Assembly: GCA_021777835.1 (NCBI GenBank)
Contig: JAJYDC010000018.1
Location: 1 to 57,982, forward strand
Length of the DNA: 57,982 nt
Direction of reading: 5' to 3'
Source: Bacteroidota bacterium
GTDB taxonomy: Bacteria; Bacteroidota; Ignavibacteria; Ignavibacteriales; Ignavibacteriaceae
The notes under the pieces are model-generated. The model did no database searches, was not told the origin of the DNA, and was given only the letters and a program-made list of their open reading frames with translations. Both the position numbers and the translations under genes were made by a program. Shown here one piece after another: positions 1-7,557 of the stretch (positions within the stretch are counted from its first letter, which is position 1; every line of letters begins with the position of its first letter).

Positions 1-112
1 TACCCGTAGCATCCATCACGCGACCGGCTATCTTTCCTGTCTGCGAGTATCCTACGGCTGTTAATATTATTGTTATTATGATTGTGAAATAAAATTGTAG
101 CGAAAATCTCAT
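1..112 (-). CDS. N-terminus of an outer-membrane receptor-type protein (partial)
   Basis: The first 37 codons of a gene that runs off the left edge. It starts with a signal peptide (MRFSLQF, then a hydrophobic run ending AVGYSQ). It continues with TGKIAGRVMDATG, the opening strand of a carboxypeptidase-regulatory-like (CarboxypepD_reg) domain, which in Bacteroidota usually begins TonB-dependent receptors. A good Shine-Dalgarno (GGAGG) lies 5 nt before this ATG, which favours it over another ATG four bases upstream in a different frame. The gene lies 124 bp downstream of the sodium:solute symporter on the same strand, so it may be the outer-membrane step of the same uptake route. The receptor assignment is inference, because other surface proteins also start with this domain. 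Confidence 0.65.
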   Translation of the reverse strand, partial: MRFSLQFYFTIIITIILTAVGYSQTGKIAGRVMDATG

Positions 113-168
113 TCATGCCTCCGGGCAGCAATCTTAAATTTGCCTGGTTATAATGTTGTTTATATTTG

Positions 169-186
169 AGTAACTTTTATGTTACT
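169..186. promoter_or_regulatory. Inverted repeat AGTAAC-N6-GTTACT, candidate operator
   Basis: A perfect 6-bp inverted repeat with a 6-bp spacer in the gap between the symporter and the partial receptor gene, 57 bp upstream of the receptor start. Size and symmetry fit a dimeric regulator site. No second copy was noticed in the window. Function is inferred from position only. Confidence 0.3.
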
Positions 187-236
187 ACTTTTGAATAAAT
201 AATTAACGTTTATAAAATTAACTTCAGTGCTGAAAT

Positions 237-1742
237 TCATTTCCATACTTCTGCCTTGTTTAATTTTAATTCTTGAGTCACATTGATTGGTCTTATGTTG
301 CTAACGAACGTCATGGTTATAATGGATATAATAAAAATGAGGATTGCGTAGTATAGAAAATTAATATTTATGATCCATTGCAAAAAAGTATTTGAAAGCG
401 AAAATAAGTTTACCAATACATCCAGAACAATCTTAAACAGACTTAAAACTCCTCCAATCATCAATCCCCATATAGCACCTCTGGAATTGATTTTTTTAAA
501 GAAGAAGCCTAGAACAAATAAGGCAGCAATTGGGGAACTTAAAAGAGCCATTGAATTTTGTAAGTATATATAATTATCCGAGTTCAAATATTTAATTAGC
601 GGCACACATAGTATAACCAACAAAGCCGTAAAAGTCGTGAATAATCTTCCTAACAATACTAATTTTCTTTCAGAAGCATTAGGATAAGTCATTCTATATA
701 AATCCATAGTAAATAATGACGATGTGCTATTAAAGATGCTTGAAAGCGATGACATTACTAAAGAAAATACTCCGACAATAAATACTCCTTTTATACCCGA
801 AGGTAATGCTTCGTTAGAAAAAATAAGAGAGTAAGATTGATCACTTTTGTTTTCTAAAGCGAATTTTACTGTAAGCAAGCCAATTAGCGTTATGAGACAT
901 ATAAAAATTACTTTAAGTAAAATTGCGACATAGGTACCTTTTTTTGCATCGACGACTGTTTTCGCCCCTAGAATTCTCTGAATTATTGATTGGTCCGAAA
1001 TCCAATACCAAAAGCTAAGAATAGGAATTCCAAGAAGTAACCCCGCTAATGGTAGAAGTGGAAAAGAAATTGGCTTAATATAAATTATTGAGCTAAGAGA
1101 AACTATTGCCATTAAACTGTCTGTCCATCCGACAGAATGAAGTCCAAAAAATACTAAAAGTATCATTGCACTTAATAAAAAAACAACCTGAATGAATTGA
1201 GTATAAACGACGGCTTTTAATCCACCTACCACTGTATATAAACCGCATAATAGAACCAGGACTAATGTTGTAGTGAAAGCATCCCAATCTAAAATTTGCT
1301 TTAGAATAAATCCGCCTGCAATAAGTATAAGTGGAATTTTAATTAAGACATTTACGACTATTTGGAATATGGCTACATAAATCCTGCTATTTCCGTCAAA
1401 GCGTTTTCCTATAAATTCCGCCGTTGTAAACACATTTGATTTAATATATCGTTTGGCAAAGAATGAGGATAATAACAATAAAAACATAACGGCAAATATT
1501 TCAAAGTGGCTTGTTAAAAAGCTTTTTGAAATTTCAAATCCTGTCAATGCAATTAAATACCCGCCTGAAATAGAAGAAGCGAAAATTGAGAAACCAATCA
1601 TATACCATTTTAAATTTTTTCCCGCTAAGAAATAGTCAAGACTATTTTGTTCTTTGTGAATTGAAAAAACCAAACCTATTATTAAGGAAAAAATTAAATA
1701 AGAAATTATTATAAAATTGTCTATATAGCTCAGTTCAATCAT
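237..1742 (-). CDS. Sodium:solute symporter (SSS family)
   Basis: Inner-membrane Na+-coupled transporter of 501 residues with about 13 hydrophobic helices, the usual size for the SSS (PutP/SGLT) family. Family features include the early segment DYFLAGKNLKWYMIGFSIFA and ASSISGGYLIALTGFE in helix 2, GGLKAVVYTQFIQ near residue 175, and WYWISDQSIIQRILGAK near residue 245. The W-x-(T/S)-DQ-x-hhQR segment is typical of sugar/solute SSS members. It follows the sigma-54 response regulator by 185 bp on the same strand and precedes a probable outer-membrane receptor. This suggests it imports whatever the upstream binding protein and kinase detect. The substrate cannot be read from sequence; a sugar or sugar derivative is a guess from the MalE-like binding protein nearby. 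Confidence 0.9.
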   Translation of the reverse strand: MIELSYIDNFIIISYLIFSLIIGLVFSIHKEQNSLDYFLAGKNLKWYMIGFSIFASSISGGYLIALTGFEISKSFLTSHFEIFAVMFLLLLSSFFAKRYIKSNVFTTAEFIGKRFDGNSRIYVAIFQIVVNVLIKIPLILIAGGFILKQILDWDAFTTTLVLVLLCGLYTVVGGLKAVVYTQFIQVVFLLSAMILLVFFGLHSVGWTDSLMAIVSLSSIIYIKPISFPLLPLAGLLLGIPILSFWYWISDQSIIQRILGAKTVVDAKKGTYVAILLKVIFICLITLIGLLTVKFALENKSDQSYSLIFSNEALPSGIKGVFIVGVFSLVMSSLSSIFNSTSSLFTMDLYRMTYPNASERKLVLLGRLFTTFTALLVILCVPLIKYLNSDNYIYLQNSMALLSSPIAALFVLGFFFKKINSRGAIWGLMIGGVLSLFKIVLDVLVNLFSLSNTFLQWIININFLYYAILIFIISIITMTFVSNIRPINVTQELKLNKAEVWK

Positions 1743-1774
1743 TTCTATTATCTTATTCTAAATATTCACAGCCT

Positions 1775-1790
1775 TCCACAAATGATGCCA
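1775..1790 (-). promoter_or_regulatory. Weak candidate sigma-54 (-24/-12) element upstream of the symporter
   Basis: On the minus strand the sequence TGGCATCATTTGTGGA lies about 33 bp before the symporter ATG. It matches the TGGCA part of the -24 element, but the -12 region has TGG where TGC is expected. It is listed because the gene just upstream encodes a GAFTGA-containing sigma-54 activator. The match is imperfect. Confidence 0.22.
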
Positions 1791-1927
1791 TGGTATAAGA
1801 TCATTTAGATTTAATATTATTTTGCCTAATGGAAAGCAGTTTTTGGAATTATACTAAAATTAGATTATTGAAATAATAATAAGAGTTATTAAAGTAATAA
1901 TGTTTTTCCGGAGAAATGTGCCTTATA

Positions 1928-3385
1928 CTATTTGATCCCTAGCTCTTTGCACATCCTATGATAATTTGGCGGAGCGAGTCCAAGTTTTTTTGCTGCTTCA
2001 GCATCAGAATCAGATTGCTGACGTACAAATGTAAAATAACTACCTTTAAGAATTTTTTCCATTTCTTGCCACTGTAAAACCTCTCCTGAATTAAAAAATT
2101 CCATTACTCTTGCGCCAAATTTTCTATTTGTTCCGGGTAAAGAAATTAGCGCATTATTAACATCCGAAGCTGTGATAGTTCTTTCATCATTAAAAGAAAT
2201 TCTTTGAATAACATTCATTAATTCTCTTACATTTCCTGGCCATTCATATTTTAATAGAATTTCCATTGCATTATCTTCAACCGTAGGCTTATTTTTCCCT
2301 AACTCAGTACAAAATGAATTTAGAAAATGGTCAACTAAAAATGGAATATCTCCTTTTCGATGTTTTAGCGATGGAACATGTATCGGTACTACATTTAATC
2401 TGTAAAACAAATCTTCCCGAAATCTTTTTTCGTTTACTTCAAGAGCTAGATTTTTATTTGTAGCAGCAATTATTCTTACATTAACTTTTATTTTTTCTTG
2501 CCTTCCGATTTTTTCAATTTCCCCTTCCTGTATAACACGAAGCAGTTTGGATTGAGCAAGTAATGGAAGTTCAGCAATTTCATCAAGGAAGATTGTGCCG
2601 TGATTTGCAATTTCAAATAAACCGAGCTTTCTAGATGTAGCACCTGTAAAAGCTCCTTTTTCGTATCCGAATAATTCACTTTCTATTAAGTCATGAGGTA
2701 GACTGCCGCAATTTATAACTACAAAATTCTCGTACTTTCTAAGACTTTTATAATGAATATTTACTGCAACCAATTCCTTTCCCGTTCCAGATCTTCCGGT
2801 TATTAATATATTAGCATTATTTTGTGAATATCTTTCAATCTGCGATCTAAGATCTTCTATTTCTTTTGATTTGCCGACTATTAATTTTTGAGATAGGATA
2901 TCTTCAATGTTTTTATTCAATTTTTTATTAGATCGGTATTTTTCTTGTTCCAATATTTTTTTTTCAAAAGCATTGAAAATGCTCATAATAAAATCAGTCG
3001 GTTGGTATATAAAATCTTCAATATCTCCGGGATACTTAGTGCAATACCAAAATGCTCCCGCCTTTATTAGTCTATCTGCAAAATTGAAATTTGAGATATT
3101 AATCGTCATTTTTGTAATTACTATTATTTGTATTGCAGGTGAAATTTCTTTAATTTTTTTAATTAATTCTTCACCCATTAGTCCGCCAGCAATCTGATAA
3201 TCCATAATTACTATATCGAAGTTGTTATTTTCTTTTCTTAACAACTCTATGGCATGCGTTCCTATCGAAACCACTTCCCTAATTTTGATCATTTCCTCAA
3301 ACGGTTTAATAGTATTTCTCACTCTTCTGACATCATATTCCTCATCTTCAACTAGAAGGAGATTAATTATTTTGTTGTAAATCAT
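1928..3385 (-). CDS. Sigma-54-dependent response regulator (NtrC family)
   Basis: Cytoplasmic transcription activator of 485 residues. An N-terminal receiver domain (about 5-135) has the acidic pocket E13/D14 and phospho-acceptor Asp62. The central AAA+ domain has Walker A GRSGTGKE (197-204), the sigma-54-contacting loop GAFTGA (244-249), Walker B IFLDEIAEL (265-273) and WPGNVREL near 405. The C-terminus (about 440-485) is a Fis-like helix-turn-helix. With GAFTGA intact it should open sigma-54 promoters. The gene overlaps the 3' end of the histidine kinase by 23 bp, so the two are translationally coupled partners. The symporter just downstream is a natural target. Confidence 0.94.
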   Translation of the reverse strand: MIYNKIINLLLVEDEEYDVRRVRNTIKPFEEMIKIREVVSIGTHAIELLRKENNNFDIVIMDYQIAGGLMGEELIKKIKEISPAIQIIVITKMTINISNFNFADRLIKAGAFWYCTKYPGDIEDFIYQPTDFIMSIFNAFEKKILEQEKYRSNKKLNKNIEDILSQKLIVGKSKEIEDLRSQIERYSQNNANILITGRSGTGKELVAVNIHYKSLRKYENFVVINCGSLPHDLIESELFGYEKGAFTGATSRKLGLFEIANHGTIFLDEIAELPLLAQSKLLRVIQEGEIEKIGRQEKIKVNVRIIAATNKNLALEVNEKRFREDLFYRLNVVPIHVPSLKHRKGDIPFLVDHFLNSFCTELGKNKPTVEDNAMEILLKYEWPGNVRELMNVIQRISFNDERTITASDVNNALISLPGTNRKFGARVMEFFNSGEVLQWQEMEKILKGSYFTFVRQQSDSDAEAAKKLGLAPPNYHRMCKELGIK

Positions 3386-4871
3386 CGTTTGTGCTTTCTT
3401 TATTTGAAATTGTAATTATAAAGCGGCAGCCTTCGGATGGAAGATTCTCAGCATCTAATTCCCAACCGCATCTAAGCTTGGCGACAATATAAGCTAAATA
3501 ACATCCGTATCCGTGATTTTTTTCTTCAAAAGTCTTTGTGGATATATTCTCTTGAAATATTCTTTTAATTCCGTTGTTTGTTGTTTCTAATAAATCCTTT
3601 CGGATGCCCACTCCATTATCAGAAATAATAATTTTGCTTTGATTACTCTTTGAATCAAATAGTGTTTGAATATTTATTACCAGCTTATCAACATTGCTGT
3701 GTTCAATACTGTTTTGAATTAATGGCTCAATAATTTCCCATACAACGAATTCGTTTATATTTACCGCCGGAATATTTTCATCAAGATCCAAATTAAACTT
3801 GTACTGATCCTCAGTGTTAGATATTCTCTGGAAAATATTCTGCACAATAAACTTAATTACATTGTTTAAGTCGGTTTTAAAGATTGAGCCTCTAATTGAA
3901 TGAATTGGGGGGTCAAACCACTTCATATCATAAATAACACGAGATACGAAGTTAGAATATTTAGTTATACGATATCTTATTTCTTCAATATTTTTTTCAC
4001 AAAGTACACGAATGTCTTCTTTTATAAATCCCATAACTTTTTCAGCTTTGTGATGAGTATGATAAATTCTTTTTGTAAATAAAGATTCCTTTTCGTGATT
4101 GATTTGCTCCTTCATGTGATTTTGATGCTCTTCATATAATAGTCTTTGAGTATCATCCCTTTCCATAACTGTGAAAGAGGAAATGTAATACATCGCCAGC
4201 AATCCTAATAAAATCAATGACAAATATACTACTGTGGTTTGATCATAATTAGATATTATTTCTTTTGTAATAAAGCTAAAATCAGGAGTATCTTTCATGT
4301 ATACCGCACCTCTATATTCACCTCTCGGAACAAAAGGCACAAAGATATTTAGTGTGTTTTTATTCTGGGGGATACTCTGTTCTTCTTCCTTATTTAATAA
4401 TTTATTTTTTATTTTTTGATACAAAGCAATTGCTTCAACATGGGGTTTTTGCGGAGGGGGAATTGCATTCGTATCATTATTCAAATAATGCAACAATACT
4501 TTCCCATCGTCAATGGCGTATACCTTATTATTTTTTGTAACTAGAATGCATATTTCTTTTACATTTGTTTCAAGAAGTTGCTGGCTAAAAATTATGTCAA
4601 AGGCTTGTGTCACTTTCCTTACCTCATCGTCCGAAAGATTCGAACTTGACTTGACTGTTTCGTAAAGCAATTCAAAAGAAGTTGAAGTGAAGTTTGCAAT
4701 TCTTTCGGCAGAATCTTTTTGATACCATTCTTGTGTCCCCTCCAGTAATTTTTGAAGTGACGCTTTATGGGTAAAAGATAATATTACCTGGAATGCAATT
4801 AAAATGGCTAATAATACCGTCAGATGTCGCAGTTCAAATTTATACTTCTTAATTTGTTCTAATATCTTCAT
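3363..4871 (-). CDS. Membrane-bound sensor histidine kinase
   Basis: A 502-residue sensor with one helix near residues 15-33, an extracytoplasmic domain of about 180 residues and a second helix at about 213-234. These are followed by a coiled linker and a C-terminal HATPase_c domain (N-box near 379-391 with EPLIQNSIEHSN; G-box DNGVG at 418-422). The phospho-accepting His is not in a textbook H-box; a His-rich stretch (YHTHHKAEKV, 270-279) is the likely region. It starts 31 bp after the solute-binding protein gene and overlaps the sigma-54 regulator gene. It probably reads the occupancy of that binding protein, in the manner of LuxP/LuxQ or ChvE/VirA. That coupling is inferred from gene order. 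Confidence 0.88.
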   Translation of the reverse strand: MKILEQIKKYKFELRHLTVLLAILIAFQVILSFTHKASLQKLLEGTQEWYQKDSAERIANFTSTSFELLYETVKSSSNLSDDEVRKVTQAFDIIFSQQLLETNVKEICILVTKNNKVYAIDDGKVLLHYLNNDTNAIPPPQKPHVEAIALYQKIKNKLLNKEEEQSIPQNKNTLNIFVPFVPRGEYRGAVYMKDTPDFSFITKEIISNYDQTTVVYLSLILLGLLAMYYISSFTVMERDDTQRLLYEEHQNHMKEQINHEKESLFTKRIYHTHHKAEKVMGFIKEDIRVLCEKNIEEIRYRITKYSNFVSRVIYDMKWFDPPIHSIRGSIFKTDLNNVIKFIVQNIFQRISNTEDQYKFNLDLDENIPAVNINEFVVWEIIEPLIQNSIEHSNVDKLVINIQTLFDSKSNQSKIIISDNGVGIRKDLLETTNNGIKRIFQENISTKTFEEKNHGYGCYLAYIVAKLRCGWELDAENLPSEGCRFIITISNKESTNDDLQQNN

Positions 4872-4902
4872 AAGGCAATTATTATTTATATGTATAAAAT
4901 CT

Positions 4903-6225
4903 TTAATTATTAATTGTTTTTGTAGCTTCTTGTAAAGCTTTCTTAACGCTGATTTCCTTTTTTATTGCCATGCGTATGTAGTGTGTAACTATGTCTGAAA
5001 TTCTCGTGTAGTCCACTAAATATGGTCTATGTATGCCGTATTTCATGTAGTTTTTAAAGAATTTAAGATCGGGATGCTTAGATAAATATGTCGAATCGGA
5101 ATAAATTTTGTTATTAGTTGGAAGATATCCCCCCTCTTCATACATAATTTTTTGAGCTTCTTCGCTCATTAGGAATTTAATAAACTTTATAGCTTCAGCT
5201 TTTCTTTGGGAATATTTAGAAATCATTAAATTCCATCCCCCGGTTAATGATACTTGTTGGAATCCATCTAAGTGAGGTACGGGAACTTTAACCAAATTAT
5301 TAATCTTTGGTTCTTTACCATATATTGAGGTATAATCTCTCGGAAAATTTGCCCAAGCTCTTACAAATAATCCGTTATGAAGAATGAAATAACGGTAACT
5401 ATTATCCTCCTTGAAACCTGTAACCTTTGAGGGCGAAATCTTATACTTATTTACTAAGTCGACCAGTAACGTTAAAGCTCTGATCGATTCCGGTGAGGTT
5501 AACTGGAGAGTATCATTTTCATAAAGGGTCTTATTCTGCTCTTCCAATAATTCCATAAAACTGCACATTAAACCTTCATAATTATCAGCCTGGAAAATAT
5601 AAAAGGGTTTATTTGTTCGCGACTCGAATTCTCTGCCCAACTTTATAAAATTACTCCATGTAATTGATCCCTGCAATTCTCTTTCAATTTCTTCATGATT
5701 AGGAAGTTTATCAAGAATATCCTTCCTGTAATACATTAAACTAACATCCATAAAACTTGGAACAGCTACCATTTTATTTTTATAAAGACATGATTTTAAA
5801 GCATAGTTCAGAATTTGCTTCTTATCTGAAGCTGAGAAATATTTGTCCAAAGGCTCAGCCCATCTTGCAAATCTTTGACCCCATATTTGATCTGCAGAAA
5901 AAATATCGATCTTATCATTCTTACTGCGCAAATATCTTGCTAGCAATTCCTTCCTTTCATTAGTTGAAAATTTTTCAAACGGAAGGTTGATAGCCTCAAC
6001 CTTTATTTTGCCTTTGTTTATTTCATTAAACTTTTCAATTACATGCCTCTGTGGTCTAGATATATTATCAACAAAATATATTTTCTTGACTTTCTCCGTT
6101 GAAGTATTATTATTCCAAAAAGAAATTATTAAAACTGAAATAAAGCCGATTATTATTATTACTACGGAGCTGAAGGTAATGTAAGATTTTATCTTAAATT
6201 TATTGAGAAGGTTTTTCATACGCAT
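4903..6225 (-). CDS. Extracellular solute-binding protein, family 1 (MalE-like), membrane-anchored
   Basis: A 440-residue periplasmic-facing protein. A basic start and one strong hydrophobic segment (about 18-38) carry no lipobox cysteine, so it looks like an uncleaved anchor or an ordinary signal peptide. The rest resembles sugar-binding proteins of ABC importers: IDIFSADQIWGQRFARWAEP, VPSFMDVSLMYYRKD, a GGWNLMISKYSQ segment and EAIKFIKFLMSEEAQ near the C-terminus. No ABC permease or ATPase gene is nearby. It is instead first in a run with a histidine kinase and sigma-54 regulator, so a sensing role is more likely than a transport role. The ligand is unknown. Confidence 0.85.
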   Translation of the reverse strand: MRMKNLLNKFKIKSYITFSSVVIIIIGFISVLIISFWNNNTSTEKVKKIYFVDNISRPQRHVIEKFNEINKGKIKVEAINLPFEKFSTNERKELLARYLRSKNDKIDIFSADQIWGQRFARWAEPLDKYFSASDKKQILNYALKSCLYKNKMVAVPSFMDVSLMYYRKDILDKLPNHEEIERELQGSITWSNFIKLGREFESRTNKPFYIFQADNYEGLMCSFMELLEEQNKTLYENDTLQLTSPESIRALTLLVDLVNKYKISPSKVTGFKEDNSYRYFILHNGLFVRAWANFPRDYTSIYGKEPKINNLVKVPVPHLDGFQQVSLTGGWNLMISKYSQRKAEAIKFIKFLMSEEAQKIMYEEGGYLPTNNKIYSDSTYLSKHPDLKFFKNYMKYGIHRPYLVDYTRISDIVTHYIRMAIKKEISVKKALQEATKTINN

Positions 6226-6798
6226 TTGTATTTCTTTATAAATTAAAATTAGTTTTTAATATGCTAACTAAAAATCCAATTACTGTTAATGAAGGTTCAA
6301 TACAGCAATATACATACCAGCCTTAATTTCTTAAAGTGAGTTGTTACATATTAAATGCTTTTTTCAAATTTAATTATCTTTTTTATAAGGATCTGCTATC
6401 TTTAAAAATAAAAGAAAATAATAGACATTATTGATGTGCTTCTTAGATTATGCCGTAAAAAAAAGAAGCTGCCTTTAAAGACAGCTTTAGGTAAGAATTG
6501 GTATGATTCCAATTCATTATGTATATTAATTTTAATCCCCTTGGTTGCGACTTGTTTATTCGCTGCTTATGGAATTTAAATACTATTAAAGTACCACCCA
6601 CCATAAGTCCCCTCATGCACCAATTATGCAATTTCATTATAATGTTAGAGTATAACCAATAAGTAAGTGAAAATTGAAGTTTTACTCTTATTCAATAGCT
6701 TCAATTCACCTTAATTATAAATTCCTTATACAATGATTCGGATTCAATCTGCGAGAGTCATACATCACGCAATATATTTACTAATATTTCAAGGTTTA
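6226..6798. other. Intergenic region, 573 bp, no convincing gene
   Basis: It lies between the solute-binding protein start and the beta-barrel gene stop, both on the minus strand, and should hold the promoter of the binding-protein operon. A terminator-like hairpin is present (entered separately). A 64-codon minus-strand reading frame at 6443-6637 has no family resemblance or ribosome-binding site and overlaps that terminator, so it is not annotated. Confidence 0.5.
6457..6487 (-). terminator. Rho-independent terminator
   Basis: On the minus strand a hairpin with arms AAGCTG/CAGCTT, extended through CTTTAAAG with one mismatch, is followed by a run of eight T residues. It would end transcription of the beta-barrel gene about 310 bp upstream and insulate the solute-binding protein operon. 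Confidence 0.75.
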
Positions 6799-7338
6799 TC
6801 AGAACTTGTAATCGACTCCAACGGCCAAGATATAGAAACCAAATCCGACACGTGCCTGCGCCGCCCAATTGTCATCAAAGAAATATCTAATACCTGCACT
6901 TGCTCCAAGAGTAAATCCTCCCGCAGAGGGACTATAACTTCCATAATATGAATTGTTCCATTTCCAGCTTGCTACTTCGTACCCGAGAACTAGCCCAAGA
7001 AATGGATCCCATTTTTTGTTATCAAGCACAAAGTGATACATTCCGGTTACTCCAAAATCTATGTATGTCCATGAGCCGGTAGTAGCGTAAAAATCTTCGC
7101 TATACGAGAAGTAATCGAAAATCCCGCCGATACCTATAATGCCGGGTCCAACTTCGCCGGGGTTTGTTATACCGCGTTCATAGTCAAGTCCTAGCGTAAG
7201 CGTACTTCCAACACCACTTAGTCCGACATGTGCACCGGCATAGTTTCCCCCGTTTACAAACTGTGCATATGTAGCCTGAGTGCATAATAAGCTAGCTAGA
7301 ATAGCGAATAGTGCTGCAATGAAAAGTTTCAGTTTCAT
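6799..7338 (-). CDS. Small outer-membrane beta-barrel protein
   Basis: A 179-residue exported protein. A signal peptide ending near TQATYAQ is followed by alternating aromatic and polar strands (FVNGGNYAGAHVGL, SWTYIDFGVTGMYHF, KWDPFLGLVLGYEVASWKW). It ends WAAQARVGFGFYILAVGVDYKF with a terminal Phe, the usual C-terminal signature for BAM-assembled barrels. Size suggests an eight-stranded OmpX/OmpW-like barrel. It stands alone, with a probable terminator downstream. No substrate or partner can be inferred. Confidence 0.75.
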   Translation of the reverse strand: MKLKLFIAALFAILASLLCTQATYAQFVNGGNYAGAHVGLSGVGSTLTLGLDYERGITNPGEVGPGIIGIGGIFDYFSYSEDFYATTGSWTYIDFGVTGMYHFVLDNKKWDPFLGLVLGYEVASWKWNNSYYGSYSPSAGGFTLGASAGIRYFFDDNWAAQARVGFGFYILAVGVDYKF

Positions 7339-7557
7339 AAATTTTCCTTTTCTATGTATTTGGTTTGTTAATTAATTTAGAAATATCTTAATTTATAAAT
7401 GGTCAAAAACTTTTATTTAGATATCACTATCAAAACTACCTTGAGGATATTATTAGGACAATCCCTGTTTTCGTGGATTTTTTTGATTTATTATTTGGTT
7501 ATCTTTACTGCAGTGTAGGCAATTAACTTTTGTATAATTTACTAAAGGCTGGTAGCT

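Noticed and set aside
2907-3197. 96-codon plus-strand frame inside the response regulator gene
   Set aside because: It is antisense to a well-supported NtrC-type gene and has no ribosome-binding site or family features.
6443-6637. 64-codon minus-strand reading frame in the 6.2-6.8 kb gap
   Set aside because: No ribosome-binding site, no family resemblance, and its 3' part overlaps a hairpin plus T-run terminator.
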